From assembly GCF_028748145.1 (NCBI RefSeq), contig NZ_CP118181.1, positions 503,433 to 567,432 of the forward strand: a stretch of 64,000 nt of DNA. The letters run 5' to 3'. Positions 41,526 through 50,500 of the stretch are shown piece by piece. The translations under genes and the position numbers were made by a program. The notes beneath the pieces are model-generated. The model searched no databases and was not told the origin of the DNA. It saw only the letters and a list, made by a program, of their open reading frames with translations. The stretch's first letter is position 1, and each line of letters begins with the position of its first letter. Origin of the DNA: Entomospira culicis. Its GTDB lineage: Bacteria; Spirochaetota; Spirochaetia; WRBN01.

Positions 41526-42521
41526 ATGCGTAAACGAACATTAACCGGAATCAAGCCAACGGGCGAGATGCACTTAGGCAATTACTTAGGAGCAATTCGC
41601 CCGGCCTTGGCGTTAGCAGAAGAGCATGATGCTTACTACTTTATCGCCGATTACCACGCGCTGAATGGCATTAAAGATGCAAACGCGTTGCGTGATTACG
41701 CAAAAAGTGTGGCTGCAGCGTGGTTGGCCTGTGGCTTGAATCCGACTAATACCTGTTTTTATCGACAAAGCGACGTACCCGAAGTGCATGAGCTTACCAC
41801 CATGTTAATGGCTTTTAGTGCTAAAGGATTGCTTAATCGTGCCCATGCGTATAAGTCGGCCGTAGAGCAAAATATTATGGATAATCGCGACCCTGATTAT
41901 CACATTAATATGGGGCTCTATACCTATCCTGTACTGATGGCTGCCGATATTTTGATTGCTCAAGCCGATCTTGTGCCGGTGGGATATGATCAAAAGCAAC
42001 ATATCGAGATGGCGCGCGATATTGCCGAGGCGTTTAATCATGCCTATGGGGAGGAGCTTCTCAAGCTACCTAGCCCTTACTTTGCACAACAGAGTCAGGT
42101 GGTGGTGGGTCTGGACGGAAGAAAAATGAGTAAGAGCTATGGCAATGTTATCCCGCTTTTTGCTAGTGATTCGCAGTTGAAAAAGTTGGTTAATCGCATT
42201 CAAACTAACTCGCAATCGATTGATGAAGTCAAAGATCCCGATCAATGCAATGTCTTTTCACTGTATAAATCCTTCGCTAATGCACAAGAGATAGAGGCAC
42301 TTGCCGAGCGCTATCGTCAACCGGGTATGGGCTGGGGGGAGGCGAAGCAGGCGCTCTTTTTACGCCTTAATGAGGAGCTTACCCCAATTCGTGAGCAGTA
42401 CGCCTATTGGATGGCGTATCCAGAAAAAATGGAAGAGATCTTGATGGATGGCGCTTCGCGGGTAAGAGCCTTGGCGCAAGAGCAGATTCTACGCTTGAAA
42501 GAAGCAACAGGGTTACGCTAG
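41526..42521 (+). CDS. trpS: Tryptophanyl-tRNA synthetase
   Basis: 331 residues, full length. Class I synthetase with the HIGH-type motif GEMHLGNYLGAI near residue 15 and KMSKSYGN near 203. Makes Trp-tRNA. Co-directional with the LacI-family gene and ligA; ligA begins 65 bases after the trpS stop. Confidence 0.95.
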   Translation: MRKRTLTGIKPTGEMHLGNYLGAIRPALALAEEHDAYYFIADYHALNGIKDANALRDYAKSVAAAWLACGLNPTNTCFYRQSDVPEVHELTTMLMAFSAKGLLNRAHAYKSAVEQNIMDNRDPDYHINMGLYTYPVLMAADILIAQADLVPVGYDQKQHIEMARDIAEAFNHAYGEELLKLPSPYFAQQSQVVVGLDGRKMSKSYGNVIPLFASDSQLKKLVNRIQTNSQSIDEVKDPDQCNVFSLYKSFANAQEIEALAERYRQPGMGWGEAKQALFLRLNEELTPIREQYAYWMAYPEKMEEILMDGASRVRALAQEQILRLKEATGLR

Positions 42522-42586
42522 ATGAAGAGAGCGATTGCGATGTTCTTAAGCGTGCGGATAGAGGAATTCCTTTTGAGGTGGATAGG

Positions 42587-44464
42587 ATGGCAGTAGAACG
42601 TATTATCGAGTTGGAGGAGTTGCTTCAGTCGGCGATTCAATCGTATTATAGCGAAGGAGATTCGTCGATCTCGGATGAGGAGTACGATGAGCTGATGGAT
42701 GAGTTACGATCGTTGGATAGCACGCATCCTTTGCTTCAGCAAGTAGGTTCGCCGATTACGCGCGACTTGGATGCGAAAATTGTGCATCCTATCCCGATGC
42801 TCTCTTCGGCAAAGGTCAAGACGCTTCCTGACCTTGAGAAGTGGATTGCTTGGCTGGATATTCCCGAAATACGTTTAGTGGCACAGCCCAAAGTGGATGG
42901 GTTGTCGGCGACAATTAAGTATGAGAATGGCCAGCTACGTTATATCGCAAGCCGTGGAGATGGCGTTGTGGGACAAGATATCTCGCACCTAGCACCCTAT
43001 TTGCAGGGGATTGCTTTAGAGATTCCGCATAAAGAGGCACTAGAGATTCGGGGGGAGCTCTATCTCCCTAAGAACACGAGTTATGATACAGAAGGTCGAC
43101 CCTTACGTAATAATTGTGTAGGATTGGTTAATCGTAAAGAGGTCTCGGAGGCGTTGCGTCATGTCCACTTTGTCGCTTATGCGTTGCTGAATGAAGAGGC
43201 GTTGACCTCCCAAATGGAGCGTTTGGCGCAGTTGCGTGCCTGGGGATTTGCCGTGGTGGAGGAGCGCCTCTGTCAATCGCTTGCTGATGTTTCGGTGATG
43301 GTCGAGGAGTATCTTAAAACCCTGCGTGAGACGTGGCTTTATGAGACCGATGGCTTGATCTTTATCGTGGATGATACGGCACTGCATGTGTCTATTGATG
43401 GGCGCAAGGTGGTGGATCGTTATCATCATTATAGTATGGCGATGAAGCCTCCTGCACAGAGTCGCACCACGCAACTGGTGGCGATTGAGTGGCAGTTGAG
43501 CCGGCAAGGGCTTTTGATTCCCGTAGGCATTTTTGATGCCGTGGAGATGGGGGGAGCGAAGATTAGTCGGGCTACTCTGAATAACGTGGAGAATGTAGAG
43601 CGCCTGCGTCTCCACTTGGGGCATCGTATTCTCTTAGAGCGCGCCAACGATGTGATTCCTTTTGTCAAAGAGAATCTTGATGCGTTATCGGTCTTAGCTG
43701 TAGATGCGACGCTCATCCCATCGATTTGCCCTAGTTGTGGGCATCGTTTGACGCGCAGTGCGGTGCATCTTAAATGCAATAATTTATCTTGTCCAGAGGT
43801 GGCGATTCAGAGCATCCTTTACTGGGTAAAGAAGTTAGAGATGAAAGAGATTGGTGAGCAGACCATCGCGAAGCTTTATGCATTGGGGAAGATTCGCCAT
43901 CCAAGCGATCTTTACCGACTGACTTATGATGATTTAGTTAGTTTGGAGGGATTCGCCGAAAAACGCATTGAGAATTTTTTGCGCGAGGTAGAGGTTTCTC
44001 GTACCATGACGGCATTGACCTTCTTATCGATTTTGGGTATCCCCTTGGTGGCGAAAAAGGCCCTTATCAAGCTGAGCATTAAGAGCGTAGAGGACTTTAT
44101 GGCATTTACTGATGAGACCTATGTGATTGGCAGAAACATTATCCAGTGGAAGGGCGAAGAGCATAACCGCGAGCTGTTTGAGGATCTTAAAAGCGTGCTT
44201 CTCTTAACCGAAGAGGCTGTTAGCGATGAAGTGTCTGATGATAAGATTGTGGTAGTCTTTACTGGCAAGGGTGCGTTGTCGCGCAAGGAGCTACAGGCGA
44301 TGGCCGAAGGTGCGAACTATCTGGTGGAGGATAATATTAGTACGAAGACGACTCTTTTGGTAACCGATGATGTGGAGGGCAATAGCAGTAAGATGAAGCG
44401 TGCTAGAGCTAAGGGCATTGAAATTATTCGGTATGAAGATTTTTTTGCAAGGATAAAGGACTAA
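42587..44464 (+). CDS. ligA: NAD-dependent DNA ligase LigA, divergent
   Basis: 625 residues from ATG at 42587 (the frame is open from 42407 through trpS, but a GAGGTG site favours 42587). Ligase adenylation lysine in AQPKVDGLSATIK, EIRGELYLPK, and the late lysine in AMKPPA. Zinc finger cysteines CPSC...CNNLSC, helix-hairpin-helix repeats and a C-terminal BRCT domain. The usual NPRNAAAGSLR block is replaced by LRNNCVGLVNRKEVSEALR, which may be a spirochaete lineage form. Joins nicked DNA using NAD. Confidence 0.88.
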   Translation: MAVERIIELEELLQSAIQSYYSEGDSSISDEEYDELMDELRSLDSTHPLLQQVGSPITRDLDAKIVHPIPMLSSAKVKTLPDLEKWIAWLDIPEIRLVAQPKVDGLSATIKYENGQLRYIASRGDGVVGQDISHLAPYLQGIALEIPHKEALEIRGELYLPKNTSYDTEGRPLRNNCVGLVNRKEVSEALRHVHFVAYALLNEEALTSQMERLAQLRAWGFAVVEERLCQSLADVSVMVEEYLKTLRETWLYETDGLIFIVDDTALHVSIDGRKVVDRYHHYSMAMKPPAQSRTTQLVAIEWQLSRQGLLIPVGIFDAVEMGGAKISRATLNNVENVERLRLHLGHRILLERANDVIPFVKENLDALSVLAVDATLIPSICPSCGHRLTRSAVHLKCNNLSCPEVAIQSILYWVKKLEMKEIGEQTIAKLYALGKIRHPSDLYRLTYDDLVSLEGFAEKRIENFLREVEVSRTMTALTFLSILGIPLVAKKALIKLSIKSVEDFMAFTDETYVIGRNIIQWKGEEHNRELFEDLKSVLLLTEEAVSDEVSDDKIVVVFTGKGALSRKELQAMAEGANYLVEDNISTKTTLLVTDDVEGNSSKMKRARAKGIEIIRYEDFFARIKD

Positions 44465-44466
44465 GT

Positions 44467-46002
44467 ATGTCGATATTGGTAGAGGCGAAGAATTTATCCT
44501 TTGGGTATGCGGAAAAAACGATTCTTGAGCGGGTTCATTTTCAACAGAAGCGCGGAGAGTCTATCGCCTTTGTCGGGTTGAGCGGTGGTGGTAAGACGAC
44601 GCTTTTAAAGTTGATTGCCGGTATTTTATCGCCCACGGCTGGGGATCTCTCGGTGCATACCAAGCGGGTGGCGTATGTCTCGCAGAGCGATGGCTTGTTG
44701 CCTTGGTTGACGGTTTTAGAGAATATCCTCTTGCGCGAGATCTTGCATGGTGAGGCGAAGAATGAAGCGCAGGCACGTCAGATATTGGCGCAAGTGGGTC
44801 TCTCGGGCTACGAGGGGCACTTTCCCTATCAACTTTCGGGCGGGATGAAGAAGCGTGTGGAGTTGGCACGGGCGTTGTTGCATCAACCTGAATTGTTACT
44901 TTTAGATGAGCCTTTTAGCGCCTTGGATCTCTATCATCGGGAGAAGTTGCAGGAGCTTACCCAGCGGATGTGTGCGGAGTTAGGCACGAGTTTGATTTTG
45001 GTTTCGCACTCGTTGGATGAGGCTTGGTTGCTTGCCGATAGAATTTTTGGCTTGATGGGTGCGCCAGCATCGATTGGCTTGGTGGGCAAAGGCGATAAGC
45101 AACAATCAGTTGAGCCGTCGTTGATCAATCCTGCGCAGAGCAAGGAGCAGATGCATCGCTTTCTCTACGAAGAGGCCGAGCGCTTGCAGGTGGGCTTTGA
45201 GGTAACTCCGCGATTAGTGCGAGGCTTCTCTATTCACAATTATATTATTCCGACATTGATCATTATTACCCTACTCACGGGGGTGGTGAGTCTGTTGAAA
45301 TATACGCTAGGTTGGCCCGACTATCTCTTGCCCTATCCCAATGCGGTCATCAACATTTGGTGGCAGACGATGCGTAGTGGTTTAATTGGGGAGCATCTGT
45401 GGGTTACCAGTCAGGCGGCCTTGCTTGGCTTTGGTTTGGCGTTGTTCGTCGCGTTGCCTTTGGGCTATCTCTTTAGTCGTAGTCGCCTGCTCCACAACTA
45501 CGGCATGCCCGTGGTCTTGATGGCGAACACGATTCCGACCGTGGCGATTGCGCCGTTTATTGTCTTGTGGTTTGGTTTTGGTCTCTTCGCGCGGGTCTTG
45601 ACGGTCTTTTTGATTGTCTGGTTGCCGATGTTGATGGGCAGTTATCAGGCATTTAAGATATCAATGGGACAGGTGCGCGAGCATAAGAGTTTTTTTCGTC
45701 CTAAATGGTATCGTTCGTTACGCTTTTTAGAGCTTCCCGCTACCTTGGCACATCTCTTTTCGAGCATTAAGGTCTCACTTACCCTCTCCATTATGGGCGC
45801 GGTGGTGGGCGAATTTATTGCCGGCTCGAAGGGATTAGGTGCGCTTTTGAATATCGCTAAAGCTAATTATAATATGCCCTTAATGTTTACTGCGCTCCTT
45901 TGGCTCATGACTTTAGGTCTCTTAAGCTACGCCGGAGTGAGTATCGTAGAGCGTTTTCTCTTGCGTCGCCACTGGGGCTACTTGCATATATCGCATAAAT
46001 AG
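44467..46002 (+). CDS. ABC transporter with ATPase and permease fused in one polypeptide (SsuBC/TauBC/ThiXZ type)
   Basis: 511 residues. Residues 1-210 are an ABC ATPase: Walker A GLSGGGKTTLLK, Q-loop YVSQSDG, signature YQLSGGMKKRVELAR, Walker B LLLLDEP. Residues from about 255 are a permease with several membrane helices and the EAA-type loop (VVGEFIAGSKGLGALL). This is the class of transporters for thiamine precursors, sulfonates, nitrate or taurine. Normally the two are separate genes. No substrate-binding protein gene is adjacent, so the substrate is unknown. Confidence 0.85.
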   Translation: MSILVEAKNLSFGYAEKTILERVHFQQKRGESIAFVGLSGGGKTTLLKLIAGILSPTAGDLSVHTKRVAYVSQSDGLLPWLTVLENILLREILHGEAKNEAQARQILAQVGLSGYEGHFPYQLSGGMKKRVELARALLHQPELLLLDEPFSALDLYHREKLQELTQRMCAELGTSLILVSHSLDEAWLLADRIFGLMGAPASIGLVGKGDKQQSVEPSLINPAQSKEQMHRFLYEEAERLQVGFEVTPRLVRGFSIHNYIIPTLIIITLLTGVVSLLKYTLGWPDYLLPYPNAVINIWWQTMRSGLIGEHLWVTSQAALLGFGLALFVALPLGYLFSRSRLLHNYGMPVVLMANTIPTVAIAPFIVLWFGFGLFARVLTVFLIVWLPMLMGSYQAFKISMGQVREHKSFFRPKWYRSLRFLELPATLAHLFSSIKVSLTLSIMGAVVGEFIAGSKGLGALLNIAKANYNMPLMFTALLWLMTLGLLSYAGVSIVERFLLRRHWGYLHISHK

Positions 46003-46010
46003 AGTAATAT
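45982..46010 (+). promoter_or_regulatory. Sigma-70-type promoter of rpsB-tsf
   Basis: TTGCAT (45982-45987), 17-base spacer, TAATAT (46005-46010). The box lies across the stop of the ABC gene, so the promoter is embedded in its 3' end. Start near 46017 gives a leader of about 90 bases. Confidence 0.6.
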
Positions 46011-46046
46011 AAGTGTATTCTTTGCCGTCTGTGCAGAGAAAATTTC

Positions 46047-46090
46047 CCTTAATGTCTGTCATTAAGGAGAAGAGTTCGCCTAGAGCGAAG
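46047..46090 (+). promoter_or_regulatory. Structured leader of rpsB (S2 autoregulation candidate)
   Basis: Two hairpins in the leader: CCTTAATG-TCTGT-CATTAAGG (46047-46067) and TTCGC-CTAGA-GCGAA (46074-46088 or so). They lie just before the AAGGAGC ribosome site, where S2 binds in other bacteria. Confidence 0.35.
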
Positions 46091-46105
46091 CATAAGGAGC
46101 GTGTC

Positions 46106-46894
46106 ATGGCAGTAGTGACAATGAAAAATTTATTAGAGAGTGGTGTTCACTTTGGACATCAGACCAAACGCTGGGATCCCCGCATGAAGCCCTACATCTT
46201 TGCAGAACGTAATGGTATTCACATTATCGATTTGCAGAAGACTATCGTCCTCATTAAAGATGCTTACGAGGCTGTGCGCCACACCGTAAGTGCGGGCAAG
46301 ACGATCCTCTTTGTTGGCACCAAAAAGCAAGCCCAAGAGGCCGTGCAAAAAGAGGCCGAGCGTTGTGGAATGTACTATATCAACAACCGTTGGCTAGGCG
46401 GTATGCTCACCAACTTTAGCACCATCAAGAAGTCTTTATTACGTCTTAAAAAGCTAGAGAAGATGGAGATTGACGGGACCTTTGAAGCACTCACCAAGAA
46501 AGAAGTAGCAAAGCTTCAAAAAGAGAAAGACAAGCTAGAGAAGAACCTTGGCGGTATCAAAGATATGAAGGAGATCCCCGGATTGCTCTTCGTGATTGAT
46601 GCACGCAAAGAGGCGATTGCCATTGCCGAAGCGCGCCGTATGGGTATTCCTGTGGTTGCCGTTTTGGACACCAATAGTAACCCCGAAGGCATCGATTTTC
46701 CTATTCCCGGTAACGACGATGCGATCCGTGCGATTGCGCTTTTTACCCAGACCATCGCTAACGCCGTCTTAGAGGCTGACAATGATGTAGGGCTTCAGGT
46801 TATCGAGGGGCTTGATGAGTCAGAGGTGGATCTCCTACGCAGTAAGCAGGAGTATGCAGAGAAGTACGAAAATGAAGGCGATACGGAGGAGTAG
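46106..46894 (+). CDS. rpsB: 30S ribosomal protein S2
   Basis: 262 residues from ATG at 46106 (upstream ATG at 46013 is not supported; AAGGAGC is five bases before 46106). S2 is a late-assembled 30S protein. Typical blocks: [32 protein letters not shown], and [27 protein letters not shown]. Followed by tsf after 3 bases. Confidence 0.96.
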   Translation: MAVVTMKNLLESGVHFGHQTKRWDPRMKPYIFAERNGIHIIDLQKTIVLIKDAYEAVRHTVSAGKTILFVGTKKQAQEAVQKEAERCGMYYINNRWLGGMLTNFSTIKKSLLRLKKLEKMEIDGTFEALTKKEVAKLQKEKDKLEKNLGGIKDMKEIPGLLFVIDARKEAIAIAEARRMGIPVVAVLDTNSNPEGIDFPIPGNDDAIRAIALFTQTIANAVLEADNDVGLQVIEGLDESEVDLLRSKQEYAEKYENEGDTEE

Positions 46895-46897
46895 AAG

Positions 46898-47737
46898 ATG
46901 AGTGTAACGATTACCGTAGAGATGGTTAAAGAGCTTCGCGCCAAGACGGACGCGGGCATGGGCGATTGTAAAAAGGCACTCACCGATGCGCAAGGAAATT
47001 TTGAGGAAGCGATAAAGTTGCTCAAAGAGCGCGGACTTGCCGCTGCTAACAAACGTGGCGAGCGCATCACGGCAGAAGGTAATATCTTTATTAAGATTGA
47101 CGAGAAGAAGGCTACTGCTATCGAGCTTAAATGTGAAACCGATTTTGTTGCCCTCACTGATCAATTTAAAGAGGTGGGTCAGAAAATTGCTGATATGGCA
47201 CACGCTTCGGGCGCTAACACCGTAACCGAAGAGTTGGAGCATCCTGCCAAAGAGGCTGCCGCCATCTTGAAAGAGAATTTGGTGGTGCGTCGGGTACAAA
47301 CGTTTCTCTTAGCCGATGACGAAGTGGCTGCAGGTTATGTTCACACCGGTATGCCTATGGGTTCGATCGTAAAGGCAAAGGTTACGGGTGGGGATAAGAA
47401 TCATCCTCAAATTAAAGCATTGCTTAGCGACTGTGCGATGCACGTGGTTGCATCTAACCCACTTTACCTCAATATGCAGGCCATTGATGCTGATTATATG
47501 AAGAGTCAGAAAGAGATTTTTGTTAAACAGACCATGGAGTTGGGTAAACCGGAGAATATCGCACAGAATATTGCCGAAGGTAAACTCAAGAGCCATCTAG
47601 CTGAAATTAGCTTCGTCGATCAAGAATTTGTTAAAGAGCCTAAGGTTACTGTGCAACAGGTCGTTGATCGCCTTGGTAAAGAGCTTGGTTGCAAGATTGA
47701 GGTTGTTGATTTTATGAATTTTCGTGTTGGATTTTAA
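46898..47737 (+). CDS. tsf: Elongation factor Ts
   Basis: 279 residues, full length. Exchanges GDP for GTP on EF-Tu. N-terminal UBA-like region VKELRAKTDAGMGDCKKALTD and the core block KCETDFVALTDQFKEV. ATG after GGAGTAGAAG, three bases behind rpsB. Ended by the terminator at 47772. Confidence 0.96.
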   Translation: MSVTITVEMVKELRAKTDAGMGDCKKALTDAQGNFEEAIKLLKERGLAAANKRGERITAEGNIFIKIDEKKATAIELKCETDFVALTDQFKEVGQKIADMAHASGANTVTEELEHPAKEAAAILKENLVVRRVQTFLLADDEVAAGYVHTGMPMGSIVKAKVTGGDKNHPQIKALLSDCAMHVVASNPLYLNMQAIDADYMKSQKEIFVKQTMELGKPENIAQNIAEGKLKSHLAEISFVDQEFVKEPKVTVQQVVDRLGKELGCKIEVVDFMNFRVGF

Positions 47738-47771
47738 GGTAAAGAGTTGCTTCTTAGCCTTTAATGCATGG

Positions 47772-47800
47772 AAAAAGAGTACCTATTAGGTACTCTTTTT
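47772..47800. terminator. Bidirectional intrinsic terminator after tsf
   Basis: AAAAAGAGTACC, loop TATTA, GGTACTCTTTTT then more T: perfect 12-base-pair stem with T-run on the plus strand and A-run on the other. It separates convergent tsf and the secreted-protein gene at 47834. Confidence 0.88.
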
Positions 47801-47833
47801 TTATACAACATAGAGGAATGTTTTGAGGTGTTT

Positions 47834-48766
47834 TTATTGGTTTCCAATATTTTCGATAGCAAAGCCAGTAATCAACCAGATAGATTCATGACGTTCAAGA
47901 TGCCAAGTAAATTGTTTTACCTCATTGAATTGTGCACGGTAATAGACCTGTCGTGTTAAGACTCTTGCATGGGTAGGGGTGTAGCTGACTTGTAAAATTT
48001 CAAACTCATCGGGAGCAACAGCAACACCAGATTCAATCTCTCCTGAGCGAATTTCTTCCTTAAAATTCTCGAGAAGCTCTACACGACGACTTTCACTGGC
48101 ATTCAGGAAGTAGGCACGACGATCGCTACTACGCTGATAAAGTGCTTCAAGGTTAAGGTATAAGAAGACGCGATTCCATTGACTCATCTGTCTACCGTTG
48201 AGGGTAAAGTTGACAACTTCATCGGGGGTGAGTGGGCTTCGCTCGAGGATTTCACCGGTCTGTGCGTCGATGCTATGCGTAAATTGCGTCGATGGTGAAC
48301 TCGGACGTAAGGACAACCTCAATGAGTTGGAGCTAATTGTTGGTTGCGCATTCTTTACGGAGGGAATAAATTCCGCCTGCACGATGAAGTTACCAGGTTC
48401 ACGAATGTCGACAAAATCATTCAATCGGATCAAAAAGCTATGCTCTTCACCGGGAAGAAGCTTGATGAGGCGATAAAAAATCGGTTCATTGCTGGCAATG
48501 CGCATCATGTAATTTTCCGAGACAGGAAGCGCTTGATTAGCTAGCGTACGCACCGAAAGATTGATGTTACGTTCGGATTGATCGGCGAGGCTGAAGATGT
48601 AATCTTCTGCGCTATTGTTTCGCACCGAAGCTCGCACCCAAATGGTGTCGTTGGGGTAGTAGACACGTTGGTTGTGAAACTGAAGATGAAAACTCACCTC
48701 TTGTCCAAAGAGCAAGAAACTGGGTAAAAAAAACAGTAGTAGAAAATAAGATTTTAATATCCGCAT
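47834..48766 (-). CDS. Secreted protein of unknown function
   Basis: 310 residues. Signal peptide MRILKSYFLLLFFLPSFLLFG. Residues 22-150 look like an immunoglobulin-type beta fold (VSFHLQFHNQRVYYPNDTIWV, LSVRTLANQ, NFIVQAEF). The C-terminal part (about 240-310) has a SnoaL-like or NTF2-like hint (EILQVSYTPTHARVLTRQVYY). Not recognised as a named family. Periplasmic. Confidence 0.55.
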   Translation of the reverse strand: MRILKSYFLLLFFLPSFLLFGQEVSFHLQFHNQRVYYPNDTIWVRASVRNNSAEDYIFSLADQSERNINLSVRTLANQALPVSENYMMRIASNEPIFYRLIKLLPGEEHSFLIRLNDFVDIREPGNFIVQAEFIPSVKNAQPTISSNSLRLSLRPSSPSTQFTHSIDAQTGEILERSPLTPDEVVNFTLNGRQMSQWNRVFLYLNLEALYQRSSDRRAYFLNASESRRVELLENFKEEIRSGEIESGVAVAPDEFEILQVSYTPTHARVLTRQVYYRAQFNEVKQFTWHLERHESIWLITGFAIENIGNQ

Positions 48767-48805
48767 TTATATTCTCCGATACCCTTAATTTTCGGTATTA
48801 TTAGG

Positions 48806-49984
48806 CTATTTGTTTAGAGATTTTTCTGATTTTCTACAAAGCCGTTGAATCTCTTTGTGCAGAGTGTAGAGGAGGATTTCGGGGTTTTGGTTGTAATCGC
48901 GGGCGCCTAGGTAGCTTTGGTCGATGCGCAGGAAGAGTTCGCGCTTGTTTGGGTAGGGGAGCGTACTTTGTAGGACACGTTCTTTTACTTGTGACAAGAT
49001 CGCAGGAAGTTGCTGGTAAAGGATGGCGTTCTCTTCTTGATTATAGGTAAAGTAGATGCTTTTCGATGCTTGTGCGCTGGTAAAAAATCGATTTGCAAGA
49101 TCGCGAGCTTGCGTGAGAGGCAATGGGCTAAGGAGATCATCTAGGGTTGCTATTTCGTTGTTACGAAAGACTTTTTGAATAATGCGCTTTTGCTCCTCGG
49201 GCGCTCTCTCTTGGAAGTAGTAGGGGCGCAACCGCGAGAGAATGGTGGGAAGCATCTCTTGTTTGTTGGTGGTGGTTAGGATAAAGTAGAGCTCTTTTTG
49301 AGGTTCTTCCAAGATTTTCAAAAGGGCATTGCGTGCCGACTCCTGCATGAGATGCGCTTCTTCAATGATCACCACGCGACTCTCGCCCGAGAGCATTCCC
49401 ACATGATGAATGAGGGAACGAATTTGCCCAATATTGATGACATAATGGTGCAAAATTTCAGCCACTTCGAGCGCCTTTTGCTCTATCATCAGTAAATTTT
49501 CCGCTGTGATTTCATGCTCTGTATCAATCTTTTCTGAGAGTAACTCATTCAGCGCCACGGTCAGTCCCTTAGCTTCTTTGTAGCGCGCATCGTCGCTTTC
49601 CCAAAGGGCACTATCGAAACGGCGAATCAATTTCCGTAGACTCTGAATTACCAAGAGTTTTACCGCATCTGGAATCGCTTTTTTATGCTGAATAAAGGCG
49701 TGCATCGTTTGCAGTGAGGCGCGAATCTCTTCTTTAAAGTAGCGGTTACCCAAGAGAAAGAGGCGCGGATGCATTAGCTTGCGATGCATAAGACAAGCAC
49801 GACAGGAGCATTGTTCGGCTTTGGTCTCACACAGAATAAGACGCGCCACTTCTAAGGCAGTGGTCGATTTTCCCGAAAAAGCACCGCCAACAAAGAGATT
49901 AGCCGGCGCAAGTTGGGTCTTCTCCCAATCGTGGAGTAATTGTGCGGTGATCTTCTCTTGTGCAACAATGGATGCAAAGGGCAC
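48806..49984 (-). CDS. DNA polymerase III delta'-like AAA+ subunit
   Basis: 392 residues from GTG at 49984. Clamp-loader family: Walker A GAFSGKSTTALE near residue 34, zinc-ribbon cysteines in CETKAEQCSCRAC, and the sensor block VIIEEAHLMQESARNALLKILEEPQ. It is delta'/gamma-like (HolB/DnaX), but shorter than DnaX (no tail), so HolB is favoured. Loads the sliding clamp in replication. Its GTG lies 5 bases upstream of the cvpA stop region. Confidence 0.75.
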   Translation of the reverse strand: MPFASIVAQEKITAQLLHDWEKTQLAPANLFVGGAFSGKSTTALEVARLILCETKAEQCSCRACLMHRKLMHPRLFLLGNRYFKEEIRASLQTMHAFIQHKKAIPDAVKLLVIQSLRKLIRRFDSALWESDDARYKEAKGLTVALNELLSEKIDTEHEITAENLLMIEQKALEVAEILHHYVINIGQIRSLIHHVGMLSGESRVVIIEEAHLMQESARNALLKILEEPQKELYFILTTTNKQEMLPTILSRLRPYYFQERAPEEQKRIIQKVFRNNEIATLDDLLSPLPLTQARDLANRFFTSAQASKSIYFTYNQEENAILYQQLPAILSQVKERVLQSTLPYPNKRELFLRIDQSYLGARDYNQNPEILLYTLHKEIQRLCRKSEKSLNK

Positions 49985-49988
49985 GGCT

Positions 49989-50420
49989 CTATAGCGTTAC
50001 GACCGATTGCGCCTGATGAATGTAACTGGCAAAAATGTCGCCAATGGTGCTAGCTTCCACAATATCCATCCATTGTGGGGAGAAGGCCATCATAAAGTAA
50101 GCAATAAGACCCCCGACAAAGACTGCGTCTAATAAGCCGATAATTGCACCTAAGATGCGATCAAAAAAGGAAATTTTCTCGTCATTTTTCTTAAGAAAGA
50201 GCATACGAATAAGCATCGTTAAAGCCAAAAAGAGGAAGATAATGCTCCAAAATATCCAAAAAGGAGTCAAGAATTTGAGATAAGGGGTTGCTCCCACTGC
50301 TAAAAAGAGCGCCGCCGCCTTACTTAGAATTGATATGGAGGAGGAGACTAAGCCGATGATGAGTCCTCTAAGGGTGTAAACAATAAAGATGGTGATAAAA
50401 ACAATGTCTAAGACGGACAT
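49989..50420 (-). CDS. cvpA: CvpA-family membrane protein
   Basis: 143 residues with four predicted membrane helices and the CvpA pattern (FDRILGAIIGLLDAVFVGGLIAYF). CvpA proteins were named for colicin V production and now are linked to envelope stress. Lies 80 bases after murG. Confidence 0.75.
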   Translation of the reverse strand: MSVLDIVFITIFIVYTLRGLIIGLVSSSISILSKAAALFLAVGATPYLKFLTPFWIFWSIIFLFLALTMLIRMLFLKKNDEKISFFDRILGAIIGLLDAVFVGGLIAYFMMAFSPQWMDIVEASTIGDIFASYIHQAQSVVTL

Positions 50421-50500
50421 AGCGACTCCTTTTCTTGAAAATTGTACTATTCACTAGCATTATCGTCGTATTTATGCTAAATCTATACAACTTTATGCAC

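Noticed and set aside
42407-42586. 60-codon N-terminal extension of ligA through trpS
   Set aside because: Lies in the trpS coding region in another frame; LigA domain Ia begins at 42587 and has a ribosome site there.
43103-43624. 173-codon minus-strand frame in ligA
   Set aside because: Antisense shadow of ligA, with no ribosome site or recognisable motif.
46013-46105. 31-codon extension of rpsB
   Set aside because: Non-homologous to S2 and overlaps the leader hairpins; AAGGAGC sits before 46106.
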